A stretch of DNA of 6,099 bases from Propionicimonas sp. (GCA_031119515.1 JAVHXR010000046.1:1-6099), one strand, 5' to 3'; counted from the first letter of the stretch, positions 1 to 5,165 are shown. Program-made: numbers and translations. The notes: generated by a model not told the origin, from the sequence alone.

Positions 1-70
1 GCTCGCCCAGGTACTGGACCAGGTTGTAGACGAACGAGTCGTAGTTGTCGATGACCAGGATGCGCGTCAT
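1..70 (-). CDS. trpG: Glutamine amidotransferase of anthranilate / aminodeoxychorismate synthase (TrpG/PabA), N-terminus only
   Basis: Read on the minus strand from ATG at 70, the first 23 codons give MTRILVIDNYDSFVYNLVQY followed by LGE. This is the hallmark start of class I glutamine amidotransferases of the TrpG/PabA family (the I-D-N-Y-D-S-F strand-loop). The family supplies ammonia from glutamine to the TrpE or PabB subunit for tryptophan or folate synthesis in the cytosol. The catalytic Cys-His-Glu triad lies outside the window. The gene follows the DUF881 gene by 31 bases on the same strand, matching the Rv0012-trpG order in mycobacteria. An in-frame ATG also exists at 79 and would add MGS. 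The ATG at 70 has a GGGAAG stretch just upstream, very close to the start, so the exact start is not settled. TrpG versus PabA cannot be separated from 23 residues; the symbol follows the usual naming at this locus. Confidence 0.9.
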   Translation of the reverse strand, partial: MTRILVIDNYDSFVYNLVQYLGE

Positions 71-101
71 GCTTCCCATTCTGGACTAATCGTCGCCGCC
101 C

Positions 102-869
102 TCAGCGCGCCGGACCGGCGTACTCGAGGTCGAGGCCGCCCTGGAAGCCCGGCATCGCGACATCCTGCTCCCGGTGCTGCTCGTAGCCGAGCCGGTACGC
201 GGTGGCGTACTCGCGGTAGACGGTGAGGTAGTCCGACGCCGCCAGCGATGCCTCGAGCGCGGCCTGGTCCCCGATCGCGGTGACGACGTAGGGCGGGGCG
301 TACGGCACCCCGTGCAGCAGGACGGTGTTGCCGACGCACTTGATGCCGGTCAGCGCGGTCACCCGCTGGCCCTGGATCGTCATCGCCTCCGCCCCGCCCT
401 CCCAGAGCGCGTTCGCGACCGCCTGGATGTCCTGCTGGTGGACGATCAGCAGTTCGTCGGCCACCCCTGCCGGCTTCACGCTGAGCGGTGCATCGGGCAG
501 GCTGACGGTAACCGCGGGACCTGCGACCGGGGTGAGGCTCGCGATCCGGGAGAGGTCGGCCAGCTGCGGGGCGAGCGGGTCGTCGGTGGAGACCTGCTCG
601 GTCAGCCGGTCCACGCTGGTGCGGAGTTCTGCGACAGTCGCGGCCAACTCCGCGTTGCGGCGCGCCTCGGCCCGCAGCAGGTCCGGCAGGTCGGCGGTGC
701 TCGCGGGGCGAAGGTCGTCGCCCTCCGAGGCCAGCGCCCCGGTGGTGAGCATCAGCCCCGCCGCCAGGCAGGTCAGGAAGGTCGCCGCCCGCCCGGCCGC
801 CTTCCCGGTGGCGCGCTGGCGACGGGCGCGGCGGAACTGGACGCGGGCCCTCGTCCACCGGTTCAGCAC
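102..869 (-). CDS. DUF881 family membrane-anchored protein
   Basis: This 255-residue protein starts at GTG 869 and stops at TGA 104-102. It opens with a basic, Arg-rich cytoplasmic stretch (about residues 5-27). A single hydrophobic segment follows (about 28-47, ATFLTCLAAGLMLTTGALA). Next comes a likely coiled coil (about 60-93), then the DUF881 domain (about 115-255). Family-like signatures are HQQDIQAVANALWEGGAEAM, the IQGQRVTALTGIK stretch, and APPYVVTAIGD. The topology suggests a membrane anchor with the domain outside the cytoplasm. The biochemical role of DUF881 is not established; its position between crgA and trpG is conserved in Actinobacteria and suggests an envelope or division link (inference). 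Some actinobacteria carry a class E sortase gene between this gene and trpG; none is present here. The start is supported by an AGGGTGG stretch upstream, which may instead be a -10 box (see the promoter entry). Confidence 0.9.
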   Translation of the reverse strand: MLNRWTRARVQFRRARRQRATGKAAGRAATFLTCLAAGLMLTTGALASEGDDLRPASTADLPDLLRAEARRNAELAATVAELRTSVDRLTEQVSTDDPLAPQLADLSRIASLTPVAGPAVTVSLPDAPLSVKPAGVADELLIVHQQDIQAVANALWEGGAEAMTIQGQRVTALTGIKCVGNTVLLHGVPYAPPYVVTAIGDQAALEASLAASDYLTVYREYATAYRLGYEQHREQDVAMPGFQGGLDLEYAGPAR

Positions 870-881
870 ATCGCCACCCTA
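870..881 (-). promoter_or_regulatory. Possible leaderless-type promoter, or ribosome binding site, of the DUF881 gene
   Basis: On the minus strand TAGGGT (881 to 876) fits the actinobacterial -10 pattern TANNNT. It is followed by exactly six bases (GGCGAT) and then the GTG start at 869, the spacing expected when transcription begins at the start codon. The same bases contain AGGGTGG, which would serve as a Shine-Dalgarno sequence in a leadered transcript from further upstream. Sequence alone cannot choose between the two. No convincing -35 box is seen. Confidence 0.4.
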
Positions 882-909
882 CGACAGCGCCGATCCGCGG
901 CCGACCCGG

Positions 910-945
910 TATTGTTGGTTCGTCCCGCAGGTGTTGTGCAAGGAG
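910..945 (+). promoter_or_regulatory. crgA -10-like box and ribosome binding site
   Basis: TATTGT at 910-915 fits TANNNT and is the most AT-rich hexamer in the divergent intergenic region. A start site around 922 would give a leader of about 30 bases. A -35 box is not recognisable. AAGGAG at 940-945 is a strong Shine-Dalgarno sequence, six bases before the GTG at 952, and decides the crgA start against the longer open frame upstream. Confidence 0.55.
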
Positions 946-951
946 TACCCG

Positions 952-1254
952 GTGCCCGAGTCGAAGGTCCGCAAGGCCGCCGCTGGCAAGAAGAAGCAGG
1001 CCGCCAAGGACGAGCGCGCTGAGACGCGCGCGAAGGAGCAGCGCGCGACCGCAGCTCCCGGTAGCCGCCAGTGGGTGCTGCCCGCCTTCATCACCCTGGG
1101 CCTGCTCGGCGTGCTCTGGCTGGTCGTCTACTACATCACCGCGTCGGTGGGGATCTACATCCCGGTGATGTCCGACATGGACGGGATCTGGAACATCCTG
1201 ATCGGCATGGGCGCCCTGGCCGGCGCTTTCGCCCTCGCGACGCTCTGGAAGTAG
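952..1254 (+). CDS. crgA: Cell division protein CrgA
   Basis: This 100-residue protein starts at GTG 952, selected by AAGGAG six bases upstream. It has the family start PESKVRK, then a Lys/Arg/Ala/Glu-rich cytoplasmic region (about 8-38). Two membrane segments follow (about 42-62, WVLPAFITLGLLGVLWLVVY, and about 78-97, IWNILIGMGALAGAFALATL), with a short extracellular loop between and the C-terminus LWK. Length, two-helix topology and the WN(I/L)LIG signature fit CrgA. In actinomycetes CrgA is a small membrane protein at the septum that interacts with FtsZ and with septal peptidoglycan synthesis proteins. It diverges from the DUF881 gene as in the mycobacterial Rv0011c-Rv0012 arrangement, which supports the call. 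The reading frame is open well upstream, to 325, but that stretch lies antisense to the DUF881 gene and shows no CrgA similarity. Confidence 0.95.
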   Translation: MPESKVRKAAAGKKKQAAKDERAETRAKEQRATAAPGSRQWVLPAFITLGLLGVLWLVVYYITASVGIYIPVMSDMDGIWNILIGMGALAGAFALATLWK

Positions 1255-1258
1255 CAGC

Positions 1259-1315
1259 GCCGGAGAGAATCTTTCTCCAATTGCTGAATTCTCCGGCGGC
1301 GTCGGCCCGCCGCCG
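1259..1315 (+). terminator. Competing hairpins downstream of crgA (possible terminator or attenuator)
   Basis: GGAGAGA (1262-1268) can pair with TTTCTCC (1272-1278) over a three-base loop, with one G-U pair. Alternatively GCCGGAGAG (1259-1267) can pair with TTCTCCGGC (1289-1297). The second pairing excludes a GC-rich hairpin, CGGCGGC (1294-1300) with GCCGCCG (1309-1315), loop eight bases. That hairpin is strong and lies 40 bases after the crgA stop, so it may end the crgA transcript, although only GTT follows and no U-tract is present. The two states are mutually exclusive, as in attenuators, but no regulator is known. Confidence 0.4.
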
Positions 1316-1319
1316 TTAG

Positions 1320-1359
1320 GCTGCCAATCGGCAGCGAGTCTTTCAGCCATCTCGGCTGA
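1320..1359 (+). other. Two tandem small hairpins in the beta-helix gene leader
   Basis: GCTGCC (1320-1325) pairs perfectly with GGCAGC (1330-1335) over the loop AATC. TCAGCC (1343-1348) pairs perfectly with GGCTGA (1354-1359) over the loop ATCTC. A further stem, 1365-1371 with 1395-1401 (seven pairs, 23-base loop), follows. Closely spaced stems of this kind suggest a folded leader RNA, but GC-rich DNA yields short stems by chance, so the call is tentative. Confidence 0.35.
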
Positions 1360-1459
1360 GCCGCCGCCCGGTCCGCTCGCTCCGGCGACACCGGCCGGGC
1401 GTTGAGGGGCCGCGGTTGGCTGGCCGCCTTCTGGGGGGAATGCATCTGCACGCCACCCT

Positions 1460-1465
1460 GGAAGG
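1460..1465 (+). promoter_or_regulatory. Ribosome binding site of the beta-helix protein gene
   Basis: GGAAGG lies nine bases before the ATG at 1475 and, together with the signal peptide that begins right after it, fixes this start. A GGGGGG run at 1433-1438 stands before another ATG at 1440 in a different frame, but it is only one base away from that ATG and the frame encodes a proline/arginine-rich shadow product. Confidence 0.6.
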
Positions 1466-1474
1466 CCCGAACCG

Positions 1475-3352
1475 ATGTCCATCGGCCATACTGTCGAATT
1501 CACCCGTCCGAAGCGCCTCGTCGCGACCGCCGTCGCGGCCGCCGTCGCCCTCACCACCCCCGTCCTCGGCGCACCGACGGCGCACGCCGGCGCCGCCACC
1601 TGCCAGGACCTCGTGGACGCCGCCACCGGCGCCACCGCCGTCCTCACCAGCGACTGCGAAGTGTCCTCCACCCTCGTCCTGCCGGACGGAACCACCCTCG
1701 ACGGCGCGGGCCACACCATCACCGCGGTCGGCAGTTCCTGGGCCGGCGCGATCGTGGCCAACGACGGCGCCGGCTCGATCGCCGTCGAGGACGTGACCAT
1801 CACCCGGGCCGACCGGGCTGCGCCCTGGTCGGCGTCCAGCACCGCGGCCGGTCTCCGGGTCGTCAACGGCGGCCTGGTCGCCACCGACGTGACGATCACC
1901 GGCATCCTCGGCACCAACCTCGGCAACGGCGGCTACGGCATCCTGGTCGACAACTCGCTGCTCGGCAGCGACGCAGAGGTGACGGTCACCGGCGCCACCA
2001 TCTCGGACTACAACAAGGGCGGCATCTACGTCTTCGGGACGGGCACCCGTGCCACGATCACCGACAGCACGATCTCGTCCGGCAACCCCGCCACCCCGCC
2101 GAACGGCATCCTGGTCGGCTCCGGGGCGACCAGCCGGATCGCGGGCAACGAGATCGTCGGCGCCCAGTCAACCCAGGCCGGCCAGTACCGCACCGGCACG
2201 GGCATCCTGCTGTACGGCGCCGGGGACGCCACGATCATCTCCAACACGATCTCCGCCACCGACTCCGCGGTCGCCATCGACTACAACTCCGCCGGCGTCA
2301 CCGCGAGTGGCCGCTACACCGGGATCACCCCGGTCTCCGACGTCCTGGTCGCCGGCAACCTCCTCACCGGGCCCACCACCCCGGACGAGGCGAACGCCCG
2401 CGGCGCGATCTGGGTGCACTCCGGGAAGACCGGGACGGCCAGGCACTTCGCCAACACCATCGCCGGCTACGCCGACGACGAGGAACTCGTCGACGACACC
2501 ACCGACCAGTTGCTGACGCCGCTGTACACCACGCCGTCGGTCACCGCCGCGGTCACGACGGCTGCGGGCACGATCCCGGCCAAGGTCGAGGTGGCGATCG
2601 CCGGCAACACCAGCGACCCCCGGCTGCCGTTCACCTACACGGTCGAGCTGCTGCGCTCCGGCAAGGCCGTGGCGAGCGAGCCCGGGCTGGCGGCGTCCAC
2701 CTCACGGGTCACCCTCGTGGCCGCCGACCCCGGCAGCTACACCGCGCGCGTGACCCTGGTCACCGGGCTCGCCAGCCTGTCCGCCGACGCGGCAGCGGTG
2801 ACGGCCACCGGCCGGATCACCGCCGCGACCCCGACGATCAGCGGCACCGCCAAGGTCGGCCGGACGCTGACCGCCAAGGCCGGCTCCTGGAGCCCGTCCG
2901 GAGTCGCGTTCGGCTACCGCTGGCTGCGCAACGGCAAGGCCATCGCCGGGGCGACCAGGTCGACCTACACCCTCGTGGCGGCCGACCGCGGCCAGAAGAT
3001 CACCGTCACCGTCACCGGCACCAGGGCCGGCTTCCCGACCGTCTCGAAGACCTCGAAGGCGACCGCGAAGGTGGCCACCGGGAGCCTGACGACCGCGACC
3101 CCGAAGGTGACCGGGACGGCGACCGTCGGGCGCAAGCTGACCGCCAAGCCGGGCAGCTGGGGCCCCGGCAGCGTGAAGCTCACCTACCGGTGGTACCGCT
3201 CCGGGCACGCGATCCCCGGGGCGACGAAGTCGACCTACGTCCTGAAGCGGGCCGACCGCGGGAACCGGATCGAGGTCCGTGTGACCGGGTCGAAGTCCGG
3301 CTTCACCACCGTGACGAAGAAGTCGAAGGCCACCCGCCTGGTCGGCCGCTGA
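1475..3352 (+). CDS. Secreted right-handed parallel beta-helix protein with C-terminal Ig-like repeats
   Basis: This 625-residue protein has a Sec-type signal peptide: basic RPKR at 11-14, hydrophobic core about 15-32, probable cleavage after AHA at 38. Cys43 and Cys61 flank the mature N-terminus and could form a disulfide. Residues about 62-335 are Gly/Thr/Ser/Ile/Val-rich with PbH1-like turns, for example LPDGTTLDGAGHTITAVG, ATITDSTISSGN and ATIISNTISATDSAVAIDY. This is the right-handed beta-helix fold shared with NosD-like and pectate-lyase-like proteins. Residues about 350-446 look like an Ig or fibronectin-type region. Two tandem 80-residue repeats (451-530 and 541-620) follow, with core motifs (A)GSW, YRW, GATxSTY, ADRG and VTG. 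There is no LPXTG sorting motif or C-terminal membrane segment; the tail is basic (KKSKATRLVGR), so the protein is probably released or held on the wall by charge (inference). Whether it is an enzyme, adhesin or structural protein cannot be told; no lyase active site is recognised. It converges on lysS with 19 bases between the stop codons. Confidence 0.88.
   Translation: MSIGHTVEFTRPKRLVATAVAAAVALTTPVLGAPTAHAGAATCQDLVDAATGATAVLTSDCEVSSTLVLPDGTTLDGAGHTITAVGSSWAGAIVANDGAGSIAVEDVTITRADRAAPWSASSTAAGLRVVNGGLVATDVTITGILGTNLGNGGYGILVDNSLLGSDAEVTVTGATISDYNKGGIYVFGTGTRATITDSTISSGNPATPPNGILVGSGATSRIAGNEIVGAQSTQAGQYRTGTGILLYGAGDATIISNTISATDSAVAIDYNSAGVTASGRYTGITPVSDVLVAGNLLTGPTTPDEANARGAIWVHSGKTGTARHFANTIAGYADDEELVDDTTDQLLTPLYTTPSVTAAVTTAAGTIPAKVEVAIAGNTSDPRLPFTYTVELLRSGKAVASEPGLAASTSRVTLVAADPGSYTARVTLVTGLASLSADAAAVTATGRITAATPTISGTAKVGRTLTAKAGSWSPSGVAFGYRWLRNGKAIAGATRSTYTLVAADRGQKITVTVTGTRAGFPTVSKTSKATAKVATGSLTTATPKVTGTATVGRKLTAKPGSWGPGSVKLTYRWYRSGHAIPGATKSTYVLKRADRGNRIEVRVTGSKSGFTTVTKKSKATRLVGR
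2825..3064 (+). repeat. Tandem domain repeat, copy 1 (residues 451-530 of the beta-helix protein)
   Basis: This segment encodes 80 residues that align without gaps to the copy at 3095-3334; 50 of 80 residues are identical by hand count. Both copies carry the same spacing of Trp, Tyr-Arg-Trp, Gly-Ala-Thr-x-Ser-Thr-Tyr and Ala-Asp-Arg-Gly, typical of small all-beta repeat modules in actinobacterial secreted proteins. The repeat period is 90 residues (270 bases), including a ten-residue linker. Confidence 0.9.
3095..3334 (+). repeat. Tandem domain repeat, copy 2 (residues 541-620 of the beta-helix protein)
   Basis: This is the second copy of the 80-residue module. It is more basic than copy 1, with extra Lys/Arg at, for example, GRKLTAKPGSW, LKRADRGNRIE and TKKSKATR. 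The basic character may help wall or polyanion binding (inference). The frame stays open and ends five residues after the repeat. Confidence 0.9.
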
Positions 3353-3408
3353 CCATCCTGGTTCCCGCTGCTCAGCCCAGCGGCTTGAGCAGCGGGAACA
3401 GGATGGTC
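3351..3408. terminator. Bidirectional inverted repeat between convergent genes (terminator candidate)
   Basis: The 24-base left arm (3351-3374) is the reverse complement of the 23-base right arm (3386-3408) with one extra G in the left arm at 3360/3361. This gives 23 base pairs. The 11-base loop (3375-3385) can add three more G-C pairs if T3385 is bulged. The left arm overlaps the TGA of the beta-helix gene (3350-3352) and the lysS stop (3374-3372). The right arm is entirely lysS coding sequence, for about the last twelve codons (ETILFPLLKP region). No U-tract follows in either direction, so it would be a non-canonical, stem-only terminator of the sort proposed for actinobacteria, or a 3'-end stabiliser. 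It is by far the strongest structure in the window and sits exactly where both transcripts should end. Confidence 0.8.
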
Positions 3409-4901
3409 TCGCGGATGCCCGCCCCGGTGAGCAGCATCATCAGCCGGTCGATGCCAAGGCCCATGCCGCCCATCGGGGGGGCGCCGAACTCGAGCGCCGC
3501 CAGGAAGTCCTCGTCCAGTTCCATCGCCTCGGGGTCGCCTGCGGCGGCCTTGAGGGACTGGGCCACCAGCCGTTCCCGCTGGATCACGGGGTCGATCAGC
3601 TCGGAGAACCCCGTGCCGCGCTCGACCCCGCCGATGATCAGGTCCCAGGCCTCGATCAGGTCGGGGTCGGTGCGGTGCGGCCGGGCCAGCGGCTGTGCGA
3701 TCGGCGGGTAGTCGCAGACGAAGGTGGGCTGCAGCAGGGTGGGTTCGACGATCTCGCCGAACAGCTCCATCACCAGCTTCTGCGCGCCCCAGGCAGGGTC
3801 GTACTCGATCTCGCGGGCGTCGGCCAGCCCGCGCAGCACGGCAGCGTCGGTGGCGGGGGTGATCTCCTCGCCGACGGCCTCGGCCAGCGTCGGGTAGACC
3901 GGCTTCCAGGCCCACTCCCCGTCCAGGTCGACCTCGCCACGAGGAGTCTGGATCACCCGGGAGCCGACCGCGTCGGCCGCGTTCTGGACCAGCCGCCGGG
4001 TCAGCTCAGCGATGCTGAACTGGTCGCCCCAGGCCTGGTAGGCCTCGAGCATGGTGAACTCGGCGGAGTGGCTGGAGTCGATCCCCTCGTTGCGGAAGAT
4101 CCGCCCGAGCTCGTACACCCGGTCGGCCCCGCCGACCATCGCCCGCTTCAGGTACAACTCGAGCGCGATCCGCAGCGTCATGTCGGTGTCGAACGCGTTC
4201 AGGTGGGTGCGGAACGGACGCGCCGCGGCGCCGCCGTGGATCAGCTGCAGCACCGGCGTCTCGAGCTCGATGTAGCCCTCGGAGTGCAGGGTGTCGCGGA
4301 TGCTGTGGGTGACCAACGCCCTGGTACGCACCATGTCGCGCGCCTCGGGCCGTGCCACCAGATCGGCGTACCGCTGCCGCACCCTGGTCTCCTCGCCGAG
4401 TTCCTTGTGCAGGGTCGGCAGCGGGCGCAGCGCCTTCGAGGCGAGCTCCCAGGAGCTGCCGAGCACCGACAGTTCGCCGCGCCGGGAGGAGATCACGCGT
4501 CCGGTTACCGACACGAAGTCGCCCAGGTCGACGGTCGCCTTCCAGGCCGCCAGGGACTCCTCGCCGACCTCGGCGAGGGAGATCATCACCTGCAGCCGCT
4601 CGCCGGAGCCGGCCAGCGTGAAACCGTCCTGCAGGGTGGCGAAGCAGAGCTTGCCGGTGTTCCGCAGGAAGACGACCCGTCCGGCGACCGACACGACGTC
4701 CCGGGTCTCGTCTCCGGCCTCGAGGTGGCTCCAGCCCTCGTGCACCTGGGATGCGCTGTGCGTCCGCGGGACGGCGATCGGGTACGCGGCGACGCCCTCG
4801 CCCAGCAGCCGGTCACGCTTGCCGCGCCGGACCTGCTGCTGCTCGGACAGCTCGGCGCTGTCGGGGAGGATCGCGTCGGGCGTCGGGTTGGGCTCACTCA
4901 C
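3372..4901 (-). CDS. lysS: Lysine--tRNA ligase, class II
   Basis: This 509-residue enzyme charges tRNA-Lys with lysine in the cytosol, using ATP. From GTG 4901 the order is as follows. An N-terminal extension with QQQVRRGKRDRLLGEGVAAY (about 21-40) comes first. An OB-fold anticodon-binding domain (about 68-160) follows, containing RNTGKLCFATLQDG and SSRRGELSVL. The catalytic domain has IELETPVLQ, then GGAAARPF (223-230), motif 2 with RVYELGRIFRNEG and EFTMLEAYQAW (261-291), and motif 3 PMGGMGLGIDR (476-486), ending in RETILFPLLKP. Length and motifs fit actinobacterial LysRS such as M. tuberculosis LysS1. The start was set at GTG 4901 rather than the longer open frame to 5051. The extra 50 residues would read through a promoter and part of a 20-bp repeat and are Arg/Ala-rich without family similarity. 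The gene overlaps the terminator repeat at its 3' end. Confidence 0.96.
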   Translation of the reverse strand: MSEPNPTPDAILPDSAELSEQQQVRRGKRDRLLGEGVAAYPIAVPRTHSASQVHEGWSHLEAGDETRDVVSVAGRVVFLRNTGKLCFATLQDGFTLAGSGERLQVMISLAEVGEESLAAWKATVDLGDFVSVTGRVISSRRGELSVLGSSWELASKALRPLPTLHKELGEETRVRQRYADLVARPEARDMVRTRALVTHSIRDTLHSEGYIELETPVLQLIHGGAAARPFRTHLNAFDTDMTLRIALELYLKRAMVGGADRVYELGRIFRNEGIDSSHSAEFTMLEAYQAWGDQFSIAELTRRLVQNAADAVGSRVIQTPRGEVDLDGEWAWKPVYPTLAEAVGEEITPATDAAVLRGLADAREIEYDPAWGAQKLVMELFGEIVEPTLLQPTFVCDYPPIAQPLARPHRTDPDLIEAWDLIIGGVERGTGFSELIDPVIQRERLVAQSLKAAAGDPEAMELDEDFLAALEFGAPPMGGMGLGIDRLMMLLTGAGIRETILFPLLKPLG

Positions 4902-4907
4902 CGGACT

Positions 4908-4937
4908 AGGGTATCGGCGCCGCCGCGCTGCCCTGAA
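4908..4937 (-). promoter_or_regulatory. lysS promoter, leaderless type
   Basis: On the minus strand TACCCT (4913 to 4908) matches the actinobacterial -10 pattern TANNNT and lies exactly six bases (AGTCCG) before the GTG start at 4901. There is no Shine-Dalgarno-like sequence in front of the GTG. TTCAGG (4937 to 4932) stands 18 bases upstream of the -10 and is a partial -35 match. Together these suggest that transcription begins at the start codon, giving a leaderless lysS mRNA (inference). Confidence 0.6.
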
Positions 4938-5015
4938 CACGCGCCCGCCCGCACGAACCGCGAGGGACGACCTCCCGGCGCGGGCTCGCGGATCGCCGAG
5001 AGCCAGCCCCCGGGC
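4938..5015. other. Upstream part of the lysS intergenic region with overlapping hairpins
   Basis: No gene is seen. CCGCGAG (4958-4964) can pair with CTCGCGG (4985-4991). GGCTC-G-CGG (4983-4991) can pair with CCG-A-GAGCC (4996-5004), giving eight pairs around one G-A mismatch and an ATCG loop. GCCAGC (5002-5007) can pair with GCTGGC (5016-5021), the first bases of the tandem array. These stems overlap one another. Because the lysS promoter lies to their left, they would fall in the peptidase 3' UTR rather than in the lysS leader, if that UTR extends so far. Confidence 0.35.
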
Positions 5016-5081
5016 GCTGGCCCTCGCGCACAGAGGCTGGCCCTCGCGCACAGAGGCTGGCCCTCGCGCACAAAGGCTGGC
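5016..5081. repeat. 20-bp tandem repeat array, about 3.3 copies
   Basis: The unit GCTGGCCCTCGCGCACAGAG occurs at 5016-5035 and 5036-5055, identically. It recurs at 5056-5075 with one change (CAAAG for CAGAG) and begins a fourth time (GCTGGC, 5076-5081). The 20-base period is not a multiple of three, and each frame through it is an Arg/Ala-rich shadow, so it is non-coding. Each unit holds CCTC and GAGG, which can pair within a unit (seven-base loop) or between neighbouring units (five-base loop). Confidence 0.95.
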
Positions 5082-5109
5082 GGTCGAGGACTGACCGGCA
5101 GGACGAAGC

Positions 5110-5165
5110 CAGACCGGGAGGTGACCCCGCCGGGGGCGTCGCGGAAGCCGTCAGACCGGGAGGTG
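5110..5165. repeat. 14-bp direct repeat at and beyond the end of the peptidase gene
   Basis: CAGACCGGGAGGTG occurs at 5110-5123 and again at 5152-5165, 42 bases apart. The right copy covers the last codons and part of the stop of the S9 peptidase gene (minus-strand CACCTCCCGGTCTGA encodes His-Leu-Pro-Val-stop). The left copy lies in the intergenic region and lacks the stop. Between them CCCC (5125-5128) and GGGG (5132-5135) could form a very short stem; a terminator for the peptidase gene is not convincing. Confidence 0.85.

Larger units (their letters stand above)
1255..1474 (+). other. Structured non-coding region between crgA and the beta-helix gene
   Basis: No credible gene lies in these 220 bases. 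The stretch 1266-1290 is AT-rich for this DNA. Several perfect or near-perfect inverted repeats follow one another: 1262-1278, 1294-1315, 1320-1335, 1343-1359 and 1365-1401. TAGGCT at 1317-1322 fits a -10 pattern but has no visible -35 box, and TTGGCT 1416-1421 with ATGCAT 1440-1445 (18 bases apart) is another weak promoter candidate. The region could be the crgA 3' end, the leader of the secreted protein gene, or both. It does not match the core motifs I know for c-di-AMP (ydaO), c-di-GMP, cobalamin, glycine or TPP riboswitches. Confidence 0.6.

Noticed and set aside
1255..1474. Known riboswitch (ydaO c-di-AMP, GEMM, glycine, cobalamin or TPP)
   Set aside because: Scattered resemblances (GGAGAG, GGGGGGAA, CCCGAACC) occur, but none of the defining core motifs is present in order.
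1440..1796. Small frame starting ATG 1440 after a GGGGGG run, as a leader peptide or separate gene
   Set aside because: The purine run is only one base from the ATG and the frame continues as a Pro/Ser/Arg-rich shadow over the beta-helix gene.
67..1926. 619-residue open frame on the minus strand across DUF881, crgA and the beta-helix start
   Set aside because: The product is Arg/Gly/Pro/Ala-rich without domain character and overlaps three recognised genes; it is a high-GC shadow frame.
1402..3711. 769-residue open frame on the plus strand over the beta-helix gene
   Set aside because: It is extremely Arg/His-rich, lies in a second frame over a gene with a clear signal peptide and repeats, and runs into antisense lysS.
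4902..5051. N-terminal extension of lysS to an ATG at 5051
   Set aside because: It would translate the promoter and the 20-bp tandem array, shows no LysRS similarity, and the GTG at 4901 gives the normal family length.
5016..5081. CRISPR array
   Set aside because: The units are directly abutting 20-bp repeats with no unique spacers.
4291..5094. 267-residue plus-strand open frame antisense to lysS
   Set aside because: Its Ser/Arg/Pro-rich composition is the usual antisense shadow of a GC-rich gene; it has no ribosome binding site or recognisable domain.
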